Of a stretch of 64,000 nucleotides of DNA, positions 11,301 through 22,872 are shown in pieces. Each line of letters begins with the position of its first letter. The first letter of the stretch is position 1. The translations under genes were made by a program, and so were the position numbers. The stretch is from positions 30,569,259-30,633,258 of the forward strand of contig CAIIXF020000009.1 of assembly GCA_903813345.2 (NCBI GenBank), read 5' to 3'. This DNA comes from Owenia fusiformis (Eukaryota; Annelida; Polychaeta; Sabellida; Oweniidae). Under the pieces are notes generated by a model that saw only the letters and a program-made list of their open reading frames with translations, did not search any database and was not told where the DNA came from.

Positions 11301-13105
11301 CGCTGAATAGAAAAAAGTAGTTTAAAAAAATGAATGTAGTCCCAACACAATTGTGATCATGACGAGTCAGTAAGCTAGTATGTAGGTACAGTTGTCATCT
11401 TTTTGCAATGACTACATGCCCTTTCTTCTGAAAATGCGTTTATTTGGGTTATCTGAAGGAAAATTTCGAGTCAAGTGGCGTATTAATTTTGCCTTGATTT
11501 TTGTGAATTTCAATTTCTGTCTGCAGAGAGAGGGGGTAGTGTCACAATTGACCAATTATTTCAAAAAGTAGATGGTTGGCCCCTATTGAGTTTAGTGTCA
11601 AAATGTAGCTTAGACATAGCTTTAGAACCTCAGATAGGCCAGTGAGGCCACATAAATCCAAAACTCGAGATAAAAAGTCAGGCGTTTGACCTTTTGCCCA
11701 TTGACTAGTATGGTGACGTGAATTAGGGCAGTTTGGCCTATGTGACATAAATCCATGGATTAACATACAAATATGGTAGTAACATACTAACAAAAATACA
11801 TGTACCTGCCAATCCCCAATGATAATTTCATCTGATAACCAGATAGTGAACAGCGCATCCTAGCTTCACTGCTTAGGAAAGAGTGTCGAAACGATGAAAA
11901 CGATGTACGCTGAACGATGCTGAAATCAAATGGGAAATTCAATCAATACACGCAATTGGTCAAACGCAAGTGATTCGTCTATAAAGGCCTGGATTGAAGT
12001 GTCAGTTTTAAATGTAAACTGGTGGGCGTTTTGTTCTGCAGGGATGTTCTGTAGGAAAGTGTCCACTAGAGTCTCAACTAGCTCATATATGATAATAAAT
12101 TTTAATGGATTATCCACTTCTATATTCCTTTCAAATAATACGTAATGGTGAACATGAACGTCACCATGCTTGAATATGTCGCAGTATTTTCTAAAAAGAA
12201 AATACAAACATATCAGAAACCAACCCATTGTATTTCTTGGACGTTCTGTAAATAATGGTTTGATCAACCGATCGCGTGTTTTATTATCAATTCGAAATGA
12301 CCTTCACTTCACACCATGCTTTGCTGTTTTATTGACTCCATTTTGTTTTAAAATTGCATAAAACAACTTTTTCATTATGAAATCATATCAGATGCGTGTT
12401 TTGTCTAAAAACAGACTTCGAAATGTATATTTTGTTAGTATGGCTAAAACATGGCCCAATCTTAGCTTCTCCGGTTTAAGTGTAGAGCTGTGACCTTCCG
12501 ATTAATGTACAGGAAGATACTATTACAGCGAAAAATATTTGAAATTCTTATTCTGTTATTCTGACATCAAATATTAAAGCAATTGTACTCCCTATTGCGC
12601 AACATACATGTACCTCCTAAATGCATAAAATTGTTTTAATTTTCGAAATTCTTCAATGGAAACTTTTCATCTACCAGGGGAGGGGGTTTTATTGTTAGGA
12701 ATATGTAGGAGCCCTTCAAAACTATTCTTAGAGACATACATTGCTGATTTGGAATGCGTCAGGAATAGATGCACAAAATGAATTAAGTACTATCAAAAAA
12801 GTCAAAGGTAACCATTGAATTTCCATAATTGGAATTATTTGTATTGATGTTTTGGGCCTGAAGGTACATCCAGCAACGATTAAGTAATCAATCAATGTAA
12901 TCAATCAATCAAGTAATCAATGTATTTAATGTAATAAAGGAAATAAAATAAAACTACAATACAAAAAACGAATACATGATACTTTGGTATACATATTTCT
13001 ATTTTCCCATGCCGCGTCTGAATGAAATGTACGTGTGTGTTCAAAGAAGTTATCCCCATCTTAATACTATTATTAAAGCACTATCACATTTGGGTGTAGA
13101 TTCAG
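11301..13105. other. No supported gene
   Basis: AT-rich sequence. The longest open frame (113 codons, minus strand 11926-12267) is within what chance allows for this base composition. A short ATCA-rich microsatellite-like tract lies near 12880-12920. Confidence 0.4.
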
Positions 13106-13184
13106 CAAAAACACTTTGTCGTTGAGACTAAAGAAGCGTCTGTGCGCCGCGTTGTGTCTTATTCCCAAGGGTTATCAGAACTCG
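13106..13184 (+). CDS. Candidate internal exon
   Basis: A 79-bp block is GC-richer than its surroundings. It is bounded by ATTCAG at the left and by a strong donor, ACTCG then GTAAGTAAG, at the right. One frame reads QKHFVVETKEASVRRVVSYS and continues to the donor in phase 1; a second frame is also open, so the frame is not certain. The acceptor lacks a strong pyrimidine tract, and an alternative AG lies at 13100. The product is not recognised. Its donor phase does not match the phase-2 exons elsewhere on this strand, so it probably belongs to another transcript. Confidence 0.35.
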
Positions 13185-15240
13185 GTAAGTAAGTGTTTCA
13201 TATTGGTTTTTAAGTTATCAATGTGATTATGACCTAGTATGCTTGAGACCCTTTCCCCTCAAATTAGGTGTTTCAGAAATGTGATAACGTTTGAACTAGG
13301 ATCTGATCCTCAACATCTTTATCAAAAATCCATACTTATTCATAAAAAAAGTTAAGGAAATATATAATATTCGGATAACACTAACTTTAAATAGGTGAAG
13401 CATTGCTTTATGGATATCGCCCTTTTTGTACTCAAGATATTTGAACGGGAACTGCTGTTCGAATGCTGTTACGTTAAGCGTTACGGTTCAAGAATCGAGT
13501 CTAATGTATTGTGACAATAAATCTTGAATTCTTGGGTAAGGGGACGTAAGACATTACTTCTTTGAGCGTTGGATCAACTTTAGAATATCGGGGATTGATT
13601 TTCTAAATTGAATGATTATTTACTGAGTTATTTCGTTTTCTAGATGTGCTTTTAATACTCAACGACATTTCCTACGTTTGGGCCTGTGCTTGCACATCCC
13701 CTTCATAAAGGGAGTGCCCGGGGCAAACATGAAATAATGCTGTGAGTTATATCCGGATATTCTTGAAATTTATCATCTGACAGATAATCTGATTGTAATA
13801 ATTATCTAAAAAGTATACTCGGTTTATACATCTATATGCACTGTAATAAGCATATCATCATCACTGTAATACTTTCATAAACGTATTTCTTGAAAGTGAT
13901 ACTTCTCTCAGGAGACATTCATGTCTAATCATTTTTTGTCACTTAGGTAGCAACACAATATAATGAACTGTAGTTCAGTTCAAAGAATGTACAGTTGTAA
14001 CAAAAATGAATGCATTTTTCTATAGATGGACACTTCGCAAGCTATCCAGAACCAGTGTGGCACAAAAAACGATTGGCAGTTTTTGATAGTTTCCATCATT
14101 TAAAAACAATATGCAAATGATTGTACTCTTATTTTGCCACAGTGTATTCCTTGAAATAAAACAATTCATTAATTTGTGTTGCTTCCTATAGTGTTGATCT
14201 AAGCTTACTTACAAATTGTGTTCCATCCATGCTCAATGTTTACACCTGGACTGTCACATGCAATGCACTGAAGATAAATTAATTACACACTATTCACTCA
14301 TTCAATAGTTGAATAGTAAAATAAATCACATTTTAAACTGAACTTGGCCTGCTGCATGCAGTGCGCCAAAATTGAACAATTGAACTAATTATACCCTATA
14401 ACTTCTCAGTACACATTATACCTTATAGTCTATACAAAAGAAATCAAATTTTCCTAAAATTGGATCATGGGCCATTTACCTTTCATAAGATTCAGCGTGG
14501 GGTTCAAGTTAGCTAAACCATTCGTACTGAGTCGATACTTGGTACTTGGCCGATAGGCTCGAGGCTATTGCTTCTCCTAAGACCCAGTACTCATAGTTTA
14601 TCCGTAACATAACGTCATCTAGAAAATCAATTTATTCATCTTCGACTTCAAAAGGTAATACTGGGGCAACTGAAACATTGAGAATGAAGATGTATTGTTT
14701 CAGTTACCTTGGGTTTCATAGATTCACAGTCTGTTGATACGTAAAAGCGTATAACGCTTTGGACGTTATCTGTAACGTTAAGTACCAGTACTTTAATTGT
14801 AAGACAAATCTCCAATTATTACAAAGTGTGTGTTCTGCTCCAATAATTGATTCAGAATAATGCGAACTGTATGGATAGCTCGTCGTTCTTTCTAATTTCT
14901 AATATCACACAGACTAGTTTAGTCGGTTTAAACTCTTAGGACCCGAATTATACGTAGATTCGAACTTCTTGACTATTTGAATTATCCATATCATTTACTT
15001 TTCCATGTTCAAATGAGTCATCGCGATATATTACACTGGCAGTGATTGTTGTAATTATTGATCGATATATTTTACTACAGTTGATCTTGACATGGTTCGC
15101 TTTCGACTTTGGATTGTTACTCATGTCAGGATAACCATCTGCTCTCGTACCTGGTATACATATAACTCAAATAGTATGATTATCATAGGGATAGCAAAAC
15201 TTAATTGTTATCTTCAAAATGTTTTGTTATAACTTAAGTA
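13185..15240. other. No supported gene
   Basis: AT-rich sequence without convincing exon, RNA gene or repeat. Contains only short open frames. Confidence 0.4.
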
Positions 15241-15482
15241 CAGGGTGACCGGAAAAAGAGATGAAGGATTATCTGACCTATGACTGACTCAGTGGCGCTA
15301 GTCAGTTGCAGTATCATCTTAAGGAAGTTTTGGTCAGCCCTCGGTTGCCATATAGTGGTTTGGGTAAGATGGCACTATTCCCTATACCTAAAATAACTCA
15401 CTAGATTGGCTGAATTAGCACTTTAACAACAGGATCATAAGCCATAGGTCAGATAACTCTTCATCTCCATATACCCCCAACT
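15241..15482. mobile_element. Degenerate inverted-repeat element with mariner-like end
   Basis: The left end reads CAGGGTGACCGG, like many mariner-type termini. About 12 bp in, a stretch containing AGATGAAG and TATCTGACCTATG recurs inverted near 15440-15470. The outermost bases of the right end do not match well, so the element is old or its right boundary is misplaced. No coding capacity is present. Confidence 0.4.
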
Positions 15483-16333
15483 TGAATCCACTTGATTTAT
15501 TTTTGTAGGGCTACTTTTGTAGGAAAAACAGTGTCTACCACGACAATCCTCAGACTATTGCTGACGTTAATTAATAAAGAAGGTTTTGTATACTTTTGAT
15601 ATTTCTTTCTGAAATGGTAAGAGGGTGGAGCGTTAGATATAGTTTCTTTATGTTTTTGATCGTTTTGGGGGTTTTAGGGTTTGTTTACGGTTATTCCCTC
15701 TGAGTGATTATAGTCTTTCACAGATTAAAATCATTCATTTATAAGAACAGGTTTTGTATGCTGTGTCTTTCCCATTCTACCACTCGTGCTTCCACTTACG
15801 TTGAATTCATAAGATAAGTGTTTGTCCTTGAATTGTTTAGCTCAAAATGTTCATGCTGTACAAGTACATTTACAATGGTAATACTTCCTACTTATTGATA
15901 CCCAACAGACTTTCCGTGTTGCGTTTAGTTGACGTTTTCAATTTTGACGATGACAGGTTTTGGTTTTGTTGTAACGTAGCCATTTATGTTAATGTTCTCA
16001 GCATGACAACATAATTCTTTTTACTGGTGCCTATTAGGCGTTCCGTGATAATAAACATCGATGACCTCATAATGGCAGTGAAATTGTATAGAATTGCAGT
16101 GTAGACTATAATTTCTTATGAATGGGTAAAGAAACCAAGAGCTGTATGTTTGGCATCGTGTTTTGTTATCATTGATTTTTATTGCCGTAAAGCTTCTTTT
16201 AAATGGTTTTTGAATCAAGGTTACTACAGGTTTCTTATAAATATCATTGCAACTATCTCATAATTCCCTGAGTTTAATGACATCTATTGACTGTCCCCAT
16301 TGTCGTCCGACGATGAAATAGTTGATACCGTCC
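15483..16333. other. No supported gene
   Basis: AT-rich sequence with only short chance frames. Confidence 0.4.
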
Positions 16334-16346
16334 GTTGCTTAGCAAC
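16334..16346. promoter_or_regulatory. Palindromic X-box (RFX-type site)
   Basis: GTTGCTTAGCAAC is a perfect inverted repeat of GTTGC with a 3-bp spacer, the form bound by RFX transcription factors in animals. It lies about 0.9 kb upstream of the first-exon candidate at 17240. A single motif in AT-rich DNA is weak evidence of function. Confidence 0.35.
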
Positions 16347-16989
16347 CGTTGTTTTCATTTCTGATATTGGAACTTAAGAAAATATAATAAGAAATCTAGA
16401 TAAATTAATATCTTTCTTTGTCCTTTGTAGTTTCCCTTCACGATTTGTTCATAGCTATTGTAATTATTGATGTAAATATTAATTGAGATTAGTGGATTCC
16501 AGCAAAGAACAACATTGCCTCGTGGGAGGATCTTTCATGTAGTCTGCATCTAGCTATACGGGCTACGTCTTGGCTATATCATCGTCATAACCTCATGACT
16601 AAGTAGTATATTATTAGAGTGTGTTATGTTACCTTTGAGAAATTGTTCTTATTAATCGGTGCATCTTTTACTTCCAAGACATTTGTCATCTTTAATAACT
16701 AATTAATGACTAATTAATGACTCTCTCATTCAATATGAACATCATTGTATTCCTTAAGGTAATGTTATTAATTTGGTATTGGTTTAGTCAAATACTATTC
16801 AAAAATGATGTATGTATAGTATTTTAATTGATTTGTATTTTATTGATAAGTCGCCTGTGTTGGTTTCTATTCTACTGTATCGATGGTTGCTCATACTGAT
16901 TTTGCATTATTAATAGCATTATTTTTACAGTGATCATTGACGAATAATTCTTTGTAATGTGATGTTTAGCATTACCTCGAGGGAATGTA

Positions 16990-17550
16990 GCAGCGAGTCA
17001 CTCACCAACTTTTGGTCCTCTGTCACAAAAAACGTTAATCGTTGGTCTGTTGATGGTTGGAGATCTCTACCTGGAGTTTAAAATGTTAAGGGAATAAGAG
17101 TTGAGCAACCAGTTAAGGATAAGACATTTACCAATTTTGCCATAATAACCTCGAGCAACCGATTACGTTAAAATGATCAAATGACAGTAATAGAAGTACA
17201 ATAAGAAGCTGTCTTTATAGTTCGTTCTGCTTTTCGAAAATGTCAAACAATTGGCTTGGAATGGATAGGCTTGATATCCCCGATCTCTCCTACTGGGGTG
17301 AGATGAGAGGCGATATGGAAGACTGCACGTAAGAGCTAACTTTATATATGATTAGAAGTGACATTTTTCGGCATAACGTATGCTTTAAATCAAAAAGGTA
17401 GAGAATGTTCTTGTATTGTATTTCCCATAATAATGGCACAAGATTCCTGAATGAAAGAAAAGTAAATCAAAATTGATGAAGCATAGGTCCTACCGTATAA
17501 TGTGACATAATTTGCCAAAACAGTTGTAGCTTGGTCTATATACTCGGTTC
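16990..17550 (+). repeat. Diverged segmental duplication, copy 2 (partner at 880-1530)
   Basis: Same block order as the copy near 1 kb, with matches before, through and after the short coding exon. The best preserved part is the exon itself. Direct orientation and 16-kb spacing suggest a tandem duplication of a promoter plus first exon. Confidence 0.7.
17240..17328 (+). CDS. Candidate first coding exon (LDIPDLSYW type), copy 2
   Basis: ATG at 17240 opens 29 codons plus two bases ending at donor-like GTAAGAG (17329). The peptide contains LDIPDLSYWGEMRG then DMED and is one codon longer than copy 1 just before the donor. The donor phase (2) and the in-frame TAA inside the donor are conserved between copies. 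A CTTTATAG tract about 30 bp upstream of the ATG could serve as a weak TATA-like element. The two conserved copies in one orientation are best explained as duplicated alternative first exons of one gene or as first exons of tandem gene copies. The family is not recognised. Confidence 0.5.
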
Positions 17551-17711
17551 AACTTTTCAGTATTTGTAATTATGCATTAAATGGACAACAAAAACTAGAG
17601 ATGGGTTGAAAGTAAGTCATGCTTTTAATAAGATACATATTGGTATTATACTATGTTTGATTATATTTCTTCAGTATTCCATGTCAGGTCAAACTTCGTT
17701 TAACAGTTCTG

Positions 17712-17868
17712 ACTTTTTCAAAATACTAATTCATTGACTTCGCTTTTTAAAAGACAGCTTCCTCTTATAGATACATACCCTGCGCGCTGAGTCTAGTTAT
17801 AAACTACTGAAGACGAAGCTCTCTTTTAAGAAGCGAAGTCGAGTCAATAACTTTGAAAAATGGACGCT
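17712..17868. mobile_element. Foldback containing a decayed copy of the 9-bp-TSD MITE
   Basis: Inverted arms of about 50 bp (about 17712-17762 and 17807-17865) enclose a short centre. Each arm contains the GACTTCGCTT / AAGCGAAGTC motif. The centre, from 17776, begins TACCCTGCGCGC and runs into AGTCTAGTT, matching the left end of the MITE family at 41365, 49333 and 52281. The right end of the MITE is missing its AAAGGGTA terminus. Confidence 0.6.
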
Positions 17869-18456
17869 CCTTGATCAATATGGATAAAGAATATATAGAC
17901 TATAGACACACCCCCGAGGTCACTTATTAATAAGATTTTTAAGATCAAAATGTAGACAAATCGTATTTTCAAGAAATGCGAATAAAATACATTATTCAAT
18001 ATTAAGGTCTCGGGGTAGTTATCAGATATTTACACCAAACAGGAAATCATCAAGAAACCATTTGGATTTTAGATTTTTTAACTAAAATAGCAGAGGTCTG
18101 CTTAGACCTTCAGCCAGTTTTACTACTCCCATATATTATTTACATGACCAGGATCTCAATGATCATGGTCAAAATGTCTCTAAAAATGATGAAATAGCTT
18201 TTTCAACCCTCTGAAAAGTTAAACTTTCGAAAAGGTCACTGAAAGGTCACAAATTTTCAAAACTTCTATCATTCCAAGCAATATATTGGGCACATTTTCT
18301 GAAAAATTTAAAATATTCTGTTCAGTCACCTTTCCGAAAGGTGGACCTTTAACTTTTTGTCAGTCACAATATCATTTTAAATTCAAAACATATGTTGTCA
18401 TCTGAAGATGATGATAGCTCCTAGAGTCTCTTATACTGAACTATCATATGAATGTA

Positions 18457-18545
18457 CACTCCCCTCCATAAGTTTGGCAACCTTAGCTCCCTCATTGAAC
18501 TACGTGTTAAAGCCTTTTTATGTTCGGATTTTTATTGAGATACCC
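18457..18545 (+). mobile_element. Single terminus of the 22.9-kb Tc1/mariner-like family
   Basis: From 18457, preceded by TA, the sequence CACTCCCCTCCATAAGTTTGG and onwards to GAACTACGTGTTAAAGCC matches the terminal inverted repeat of the element at 22873-24071. No inverted partner was found downstream, so this is a broken or solo end. Confidence 0.75.
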
Positions 18546-18784
18546 CTTGTGCTTCCTCATTGTGGTGTCAAATTTTAAATTCATTATTTTACTCCCACTT
18601 AAATGCAAACTGTATATGGGCAATTGATCTACATAAACAGATCCATATCGTATAATTGATTGATGCATTTTTGACTAGTTAATTAATTAGAAGTTCAATT
18701 AATAAAAAGTCTTAAAATACTGTAAATAATAATCATTTTGATAATGAAGAGTGACTATTACGTGGTAAACACGATACAAAAATA

Positions 18785-19110
18785 TGTCATATTCCGCAAC
18801 GAATACTAGTATGGCATATTCACTTGCGGTGTATGACAGTTCTCGCAACAAATCAAATCAAGGCTTTCTGTATCACGTTTTCACCTGCGGTATATGTCAT
18901 ATTCACCTGCGGTATATGGCATATTCTGCAAGTGAGTATGACATATTCCGCAGGTGAGTATCGGATATTCACTGAAATCAATGTATTGCATATTCACTGC
19001 GGAATATCGCATACTCACCTGCGGAATATGCCATATACCGCAGGTGAGTATGGCATATTCACCCGTATCACAAATACCGCACAACCATGAATGTATGCCA
19101 TATACCGCGT
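18785..19110. repeat. Palindromic satellite of alternating inverted units
   Basis: Units of 20-30 bp built from CACCTGCGG and its complement CCGCAGGTG, joined by AT-rich CATATTC / GGCATAT segments, alternate in orientation. A perfect 15-bp inverted pair (19010-19024 and 19038-19052, beginning CATACTCACC) has a 13-bp spacer. The array can form cruciforms. Each CCGCAGGTGAGTAT reads as an ideal splice donor (CAG then GTGAGTAT), and each CACCTG/CAGGTG is an E-box. The overlapping open frames of 67-88 codons on both strands are by-products of the repeat. Confidence 0.85.
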
Positions 19111-19914
19111 AACAGTGACAATTATGATGTGAAAAGTGTGACTTTCCTTCAAAATTTTATACATGTTAATAGAATGGGATATACTTTAAAATATAAAGGT
19201 CAGAATGACGTAACTTTAGGATTGTGTTATCAAACAAGAGTCCCTTCTTTGATATCCTGTACAATTTATTCTAAAAATCTTGAGGCTAATATAGGGTCTT
19301 AAAGACACTCGTCCTTTTCGCATTTTAATTCTTAACATCTTTCACATTAGATATCAAACTTAGTATAAATATAAGAAACAATTGGGTGTATAATTTAATC
19401 TTGGTATCTCTTGTCGTTTAATAGGCTGGTCACTATTTTCAATGATTGAATGTGAGCATCATTGTACTATTCACTGGACAAGCATCTTATTATATTGGTA
19501 TTAACTTAATGAAGCACTATAAGAACATTACGTATGATCATTTAATGAAAATGGATTATATAAGGATTGCATTAATATTTTGATTGATTGATTTGCATTT
19601 TTATTGATATATTGTTTCAACCTATGTCAATTGATAGGTTTTTATATAACATCCGTTACAAAGGATTACCATATTCAAGTCTTGGTTATTCCCAATAAAT
19701 GTAATCTTATTTTGTCTCGCAATTTATGCAAGTGTAGTTGATCAAATCTGACTGCAGATTCTTTGGAATAATCTGGGATTCTTTCTAGAATTGTGTGTAA
19801 ATGTATAAGTCGTAATAGGTGAACTACATGTACAATGGTACTGTATAGATGAAACATTGAACATTAAACTTTCTGCAGAAAACTGAAGTTACAAAAAAAT
19901 TCCTAAACCCTACT

Positions 19915-20171
19915 CTAGACAAGAGGGGGAGAAACCCCAGGGTTCAAAGATGACATACGCATATAATATAAATCTGTATTGAGATGACATCGTCGCTGAT
20001 TGGTTTAGCGAGTCGATCGTTGATTGGTTTAAAACTAGGTCAATTTGAAAACTTTGAAAACCAAGATGGAGGGAATTATAAATATAGGTACTTCCGGGAA
20101 AGGAGGTGCGCGAAGGAGGATATCGTATATGTCATCAATTGAATCATGGGGTTTTCCCTCCTCTTCTCTAG
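19915..20171. mobile_element. MITE of about 257 bp with 45-bp inverted ends
   Basis: Both ends carry an imperfect inverted repeat: CTAGACAAGAGG to AACCCCA at the left and the complement of CTAGAGAAGAGG to AACCCCA at the right, followed on each side by ATGACATA-like sequence. No coding capacity exists. The interior contains two GATTGGTTTA (inverted CCAAT) boxes, AATTATAAATATAGG (TATA-like), CCAAGATGG and ACTTCCGG (ETS-type). The target duplication is not clear, so the superfamily is open. Confidence 0.7.
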
Positions 20172-22378
20172 ACACAGCAACACTAACTAGCTACTAATTT
20201 TGCCGAAACATTTCTTACCAAATCTTATAATTCCATAAATATACTGTAGGTAACATTTTTCTTTATAGGTAAGATTAATTACCTGTATAGGTAATAAATG
20301 TGAATATGAAGACGTCATAGGGTCCAGGTGGCAAAGTAATCTCGATGTTACTTTTAAGACTATCATTCATTATGACCAAACCACTTATGCAATCAATAAT
20401 TCAATTCCATTAATGCATGGAAATGAGGAAGAGGTAAATGAAACTGTTTGAGATATGTTTGATGCGGTGTTTTTTCACTTGTTAACTATGGAATGTAATT
20501 CATAAAAATACCTGTAATATAGGTTTCAATGCAGATTACTTTATTAATCGGTGAACACATTCTGCTTAGGAAGTGATTTATAATGCGCCGTTTGTTGAAA
20601 AACGATGACAAGCAGATACATAAATTATATATTCATGTAAGATATAATCTGATAGAAGCTAAACGAAACCTGAACCAAAACAAAGGGGATTAGAGAGATT
20701 GTTGAATTTCTCTATTTGCTGTATTGTTATGCTACTTGCGATGTAGATTAGATCACGACCTGTCAAATCTTAAAGACAAAGTCAACATGGCGAGGCAAAA
20801 TAACCATTATGACAAGGCAATAAGTTCCTCTCTGCACGGATCGGTATAGATAATCTTTCCATTGAAAGTAGTGCAAGCGAAACATTTGCAAATGACGCTG
20901 CATTTTTACAGCAACGGAACGTTTTTCAGCATGGTTTATATCTCGTGCCTTCAGTGGCACTACCGGTCGATCACTAACAGTCATAAAGTGAACACTGAGT
21001 TAAGTGCATTTGGGAATTGCTTGGGAAAGTAGTTTAACCCTTCCGTTGACCTGAAAGGTCAATCATGACGAAGTTAATAAGTGTTTTATCGAATGTTCTA
21101 TATTTGTTAATGAGTGAATGTCATAGACGATACAGCGCAAAAGGATGCAGTCCATTCGTACTCGCAATTAAACGTTAGTTAAACAGTTCGACAATGTGAC
21201 TGAGCTAACTGTATCTCCGGATATTAACGCAAAAAGATAAGGCACTCCCCTTCAGGATGAATAGTTGTGTATTATTCAATTGATGATTTAACATCGTATT
21301 CGTCGCCTTAATCTACAGAACAAAACGATAAATAGAAAGCGCATGACTCCGTACACCGTGATTAAAAATATCGACTTGAAGTTCTTCATACTGAATCATG
21401 GGCATCTGATCATAAGTCAGAAACTTCAATTGCGTGAAGTTATTGTATTGTATACGGTTTATCACTGCCGTAAGTTGTCACGAGAGTCGTAAACACTACT
21501 GTCAATTAATACGCTACGGATATCATTGCGCGTTAATTTGTCTTCAATAAGTGAGAAGCGCATGATCATTAATTTTGTCATTTATGACTTCTGTAATTTG
21601 TTCGAAGTAGTTTGGGTTAAGTTGGGCTTGGTGGATTACATCTCATAAGAGCGATAACTGTGTTTCTATGTTATAAACTAACTAAGTAGGAATACGTTTA
21701 TCTTTGCAATAGTTTCTTATATCCCCTTGGATGACAAATGTGAAATGAAATGAGCCAGATACCCACATTTTGTTAGTTAATGTCGAAACAATAGACCGGA
21801 AAGCGAAGAAAATCAAATCGATGAAGAGTATGCGACATATTGTGATGGAAGTTTTATACACTAGCATCAGTTATACCAATCAGCATGAGTCAAGAGATGA
21901 TGGATTCACGAACGGGTGTCTTTAGATGGCAAAGACCTTCAGGGACTGCACAAAATACACACATGGAATTATAAACACTTAATCGTAGAGAAAGTCTCAT
22001 TTGTGCCTTTAGGGAGTTGTTACATTATATGCACGGTTGCAGATAAGGAATTCTGCTCCATTACATCTCATTGAAGGATATTGTCGACTTTACGGCAACA
22101 ATACGCCGACGGAATCCAAATAAATCTCGAGCATAACTCGTAGGATCATGTCCTTGAAAAGGGGCGATTGTTTTCGAGCACAAACATGTAAAAATAGTTT
22201 ACAAAGTTAACATAACAAATTAAACACATGCCAAATATCGAATACTCAATGCCCAAAAATGAATTCCAAACAAGTCGAAATCAGCACGGAAATCTACCTA
22301 TCAAAACATACAGATAATGCTTCGATACATAAAGTATCACTTTTGATACAAACGGAAAATCTGAGATGCCACGAGGGC
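20172..22378. other. No supported gene
   Basis: AT-rich sequence. A minus strand open frame at 20763-20984 has balanced composition but no convincing splice signals. No repeats were recognised. Confidence 0.4.
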
Positions 22379-22386
22379 TTATAAAG
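22379..22386 (+). promoter_or_regulatory. TATA box candidate
   Basis: TTATAAAG lies 30-37 bp before the ATG at 22416. Initiation would fall very close to the ATG, giving a short leader. Paired with a first exon ending in a consensus donor, it makes a plausible promoter. Confidence 0.4.
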
Positions 22387-22415
22387 TTTTGATCCTTACT
22401 ACGTGGAAAATCACG

Positions 22416-22456
22416 ATGCCACGCGTTCGCTTTGACGATAGCGTGCAAGAATATAG
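22416..22456 (+). CDS. Candidate short first coding exon (MPRVRFDD type)
   Basis: ATG at 22416 opens 13 codons plus two bases (MPRVRFDDSVQEY, then AG) and ends at a near-perfect donor, ATAG then GTAAGTTT, at 22457. A TATA-like box sits just upstream. The exon is GC-richer than its surroundings. The donor phase is 2, as for the other + strand first-exon candidates, and joining to the acceptor before 55720 would create an Arg codon at the junction. A partial echo of the start region (GATGCCACG) also occurs about 45 bp upstream. The family is not recognised and the exon is too short for homology. Confidence 0.4.
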
Positions 22457-22872
22457 GTAAGTTTCACGGTGTTGTTGCATGATATGTTATTTGTGGATTA
22501 TATATGATATTTTTATGTTGGTTTGATATAACACGACATATTTAATGACTGTCATACACCGTTGCTCATATATCTGGAATATAGATAAATTCACAAAAAT
22601 CAGATATTCTAAAAGTATAATTATGCAAAACTTATTGTTCCAAAATCTTTAGAAAACTTCAATTAGTCTAAAAATACGATCATTAACCAGAAAATTCCAA
22701 GACATGGATTCTGACGGCTTTGTTACGGAAAATGGAAAATGTTGTTTATAATAAGAGCGTCTGGGTTACTTTTCCCGAGCGGATTTTTAAAAAATCAAAG
22801 AAATCTTCATTTATTAGCATTTGACAGGACTTAAAAACGAGAAAACAAATGGTTGAAAATATTCCATGCATA

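Noticed and set aside
11926-12267. 113-codon minus strand frame
   Set aside because: A few frames of this length are expected by chance in 64 kb of such AT-rich DNA; no splice signals or recognisable motif.
20763-20984. 73-codon minus strand frame with balanced composition
   Set aside because: No acceptor or donor of quality and no conservation evidence in the window.
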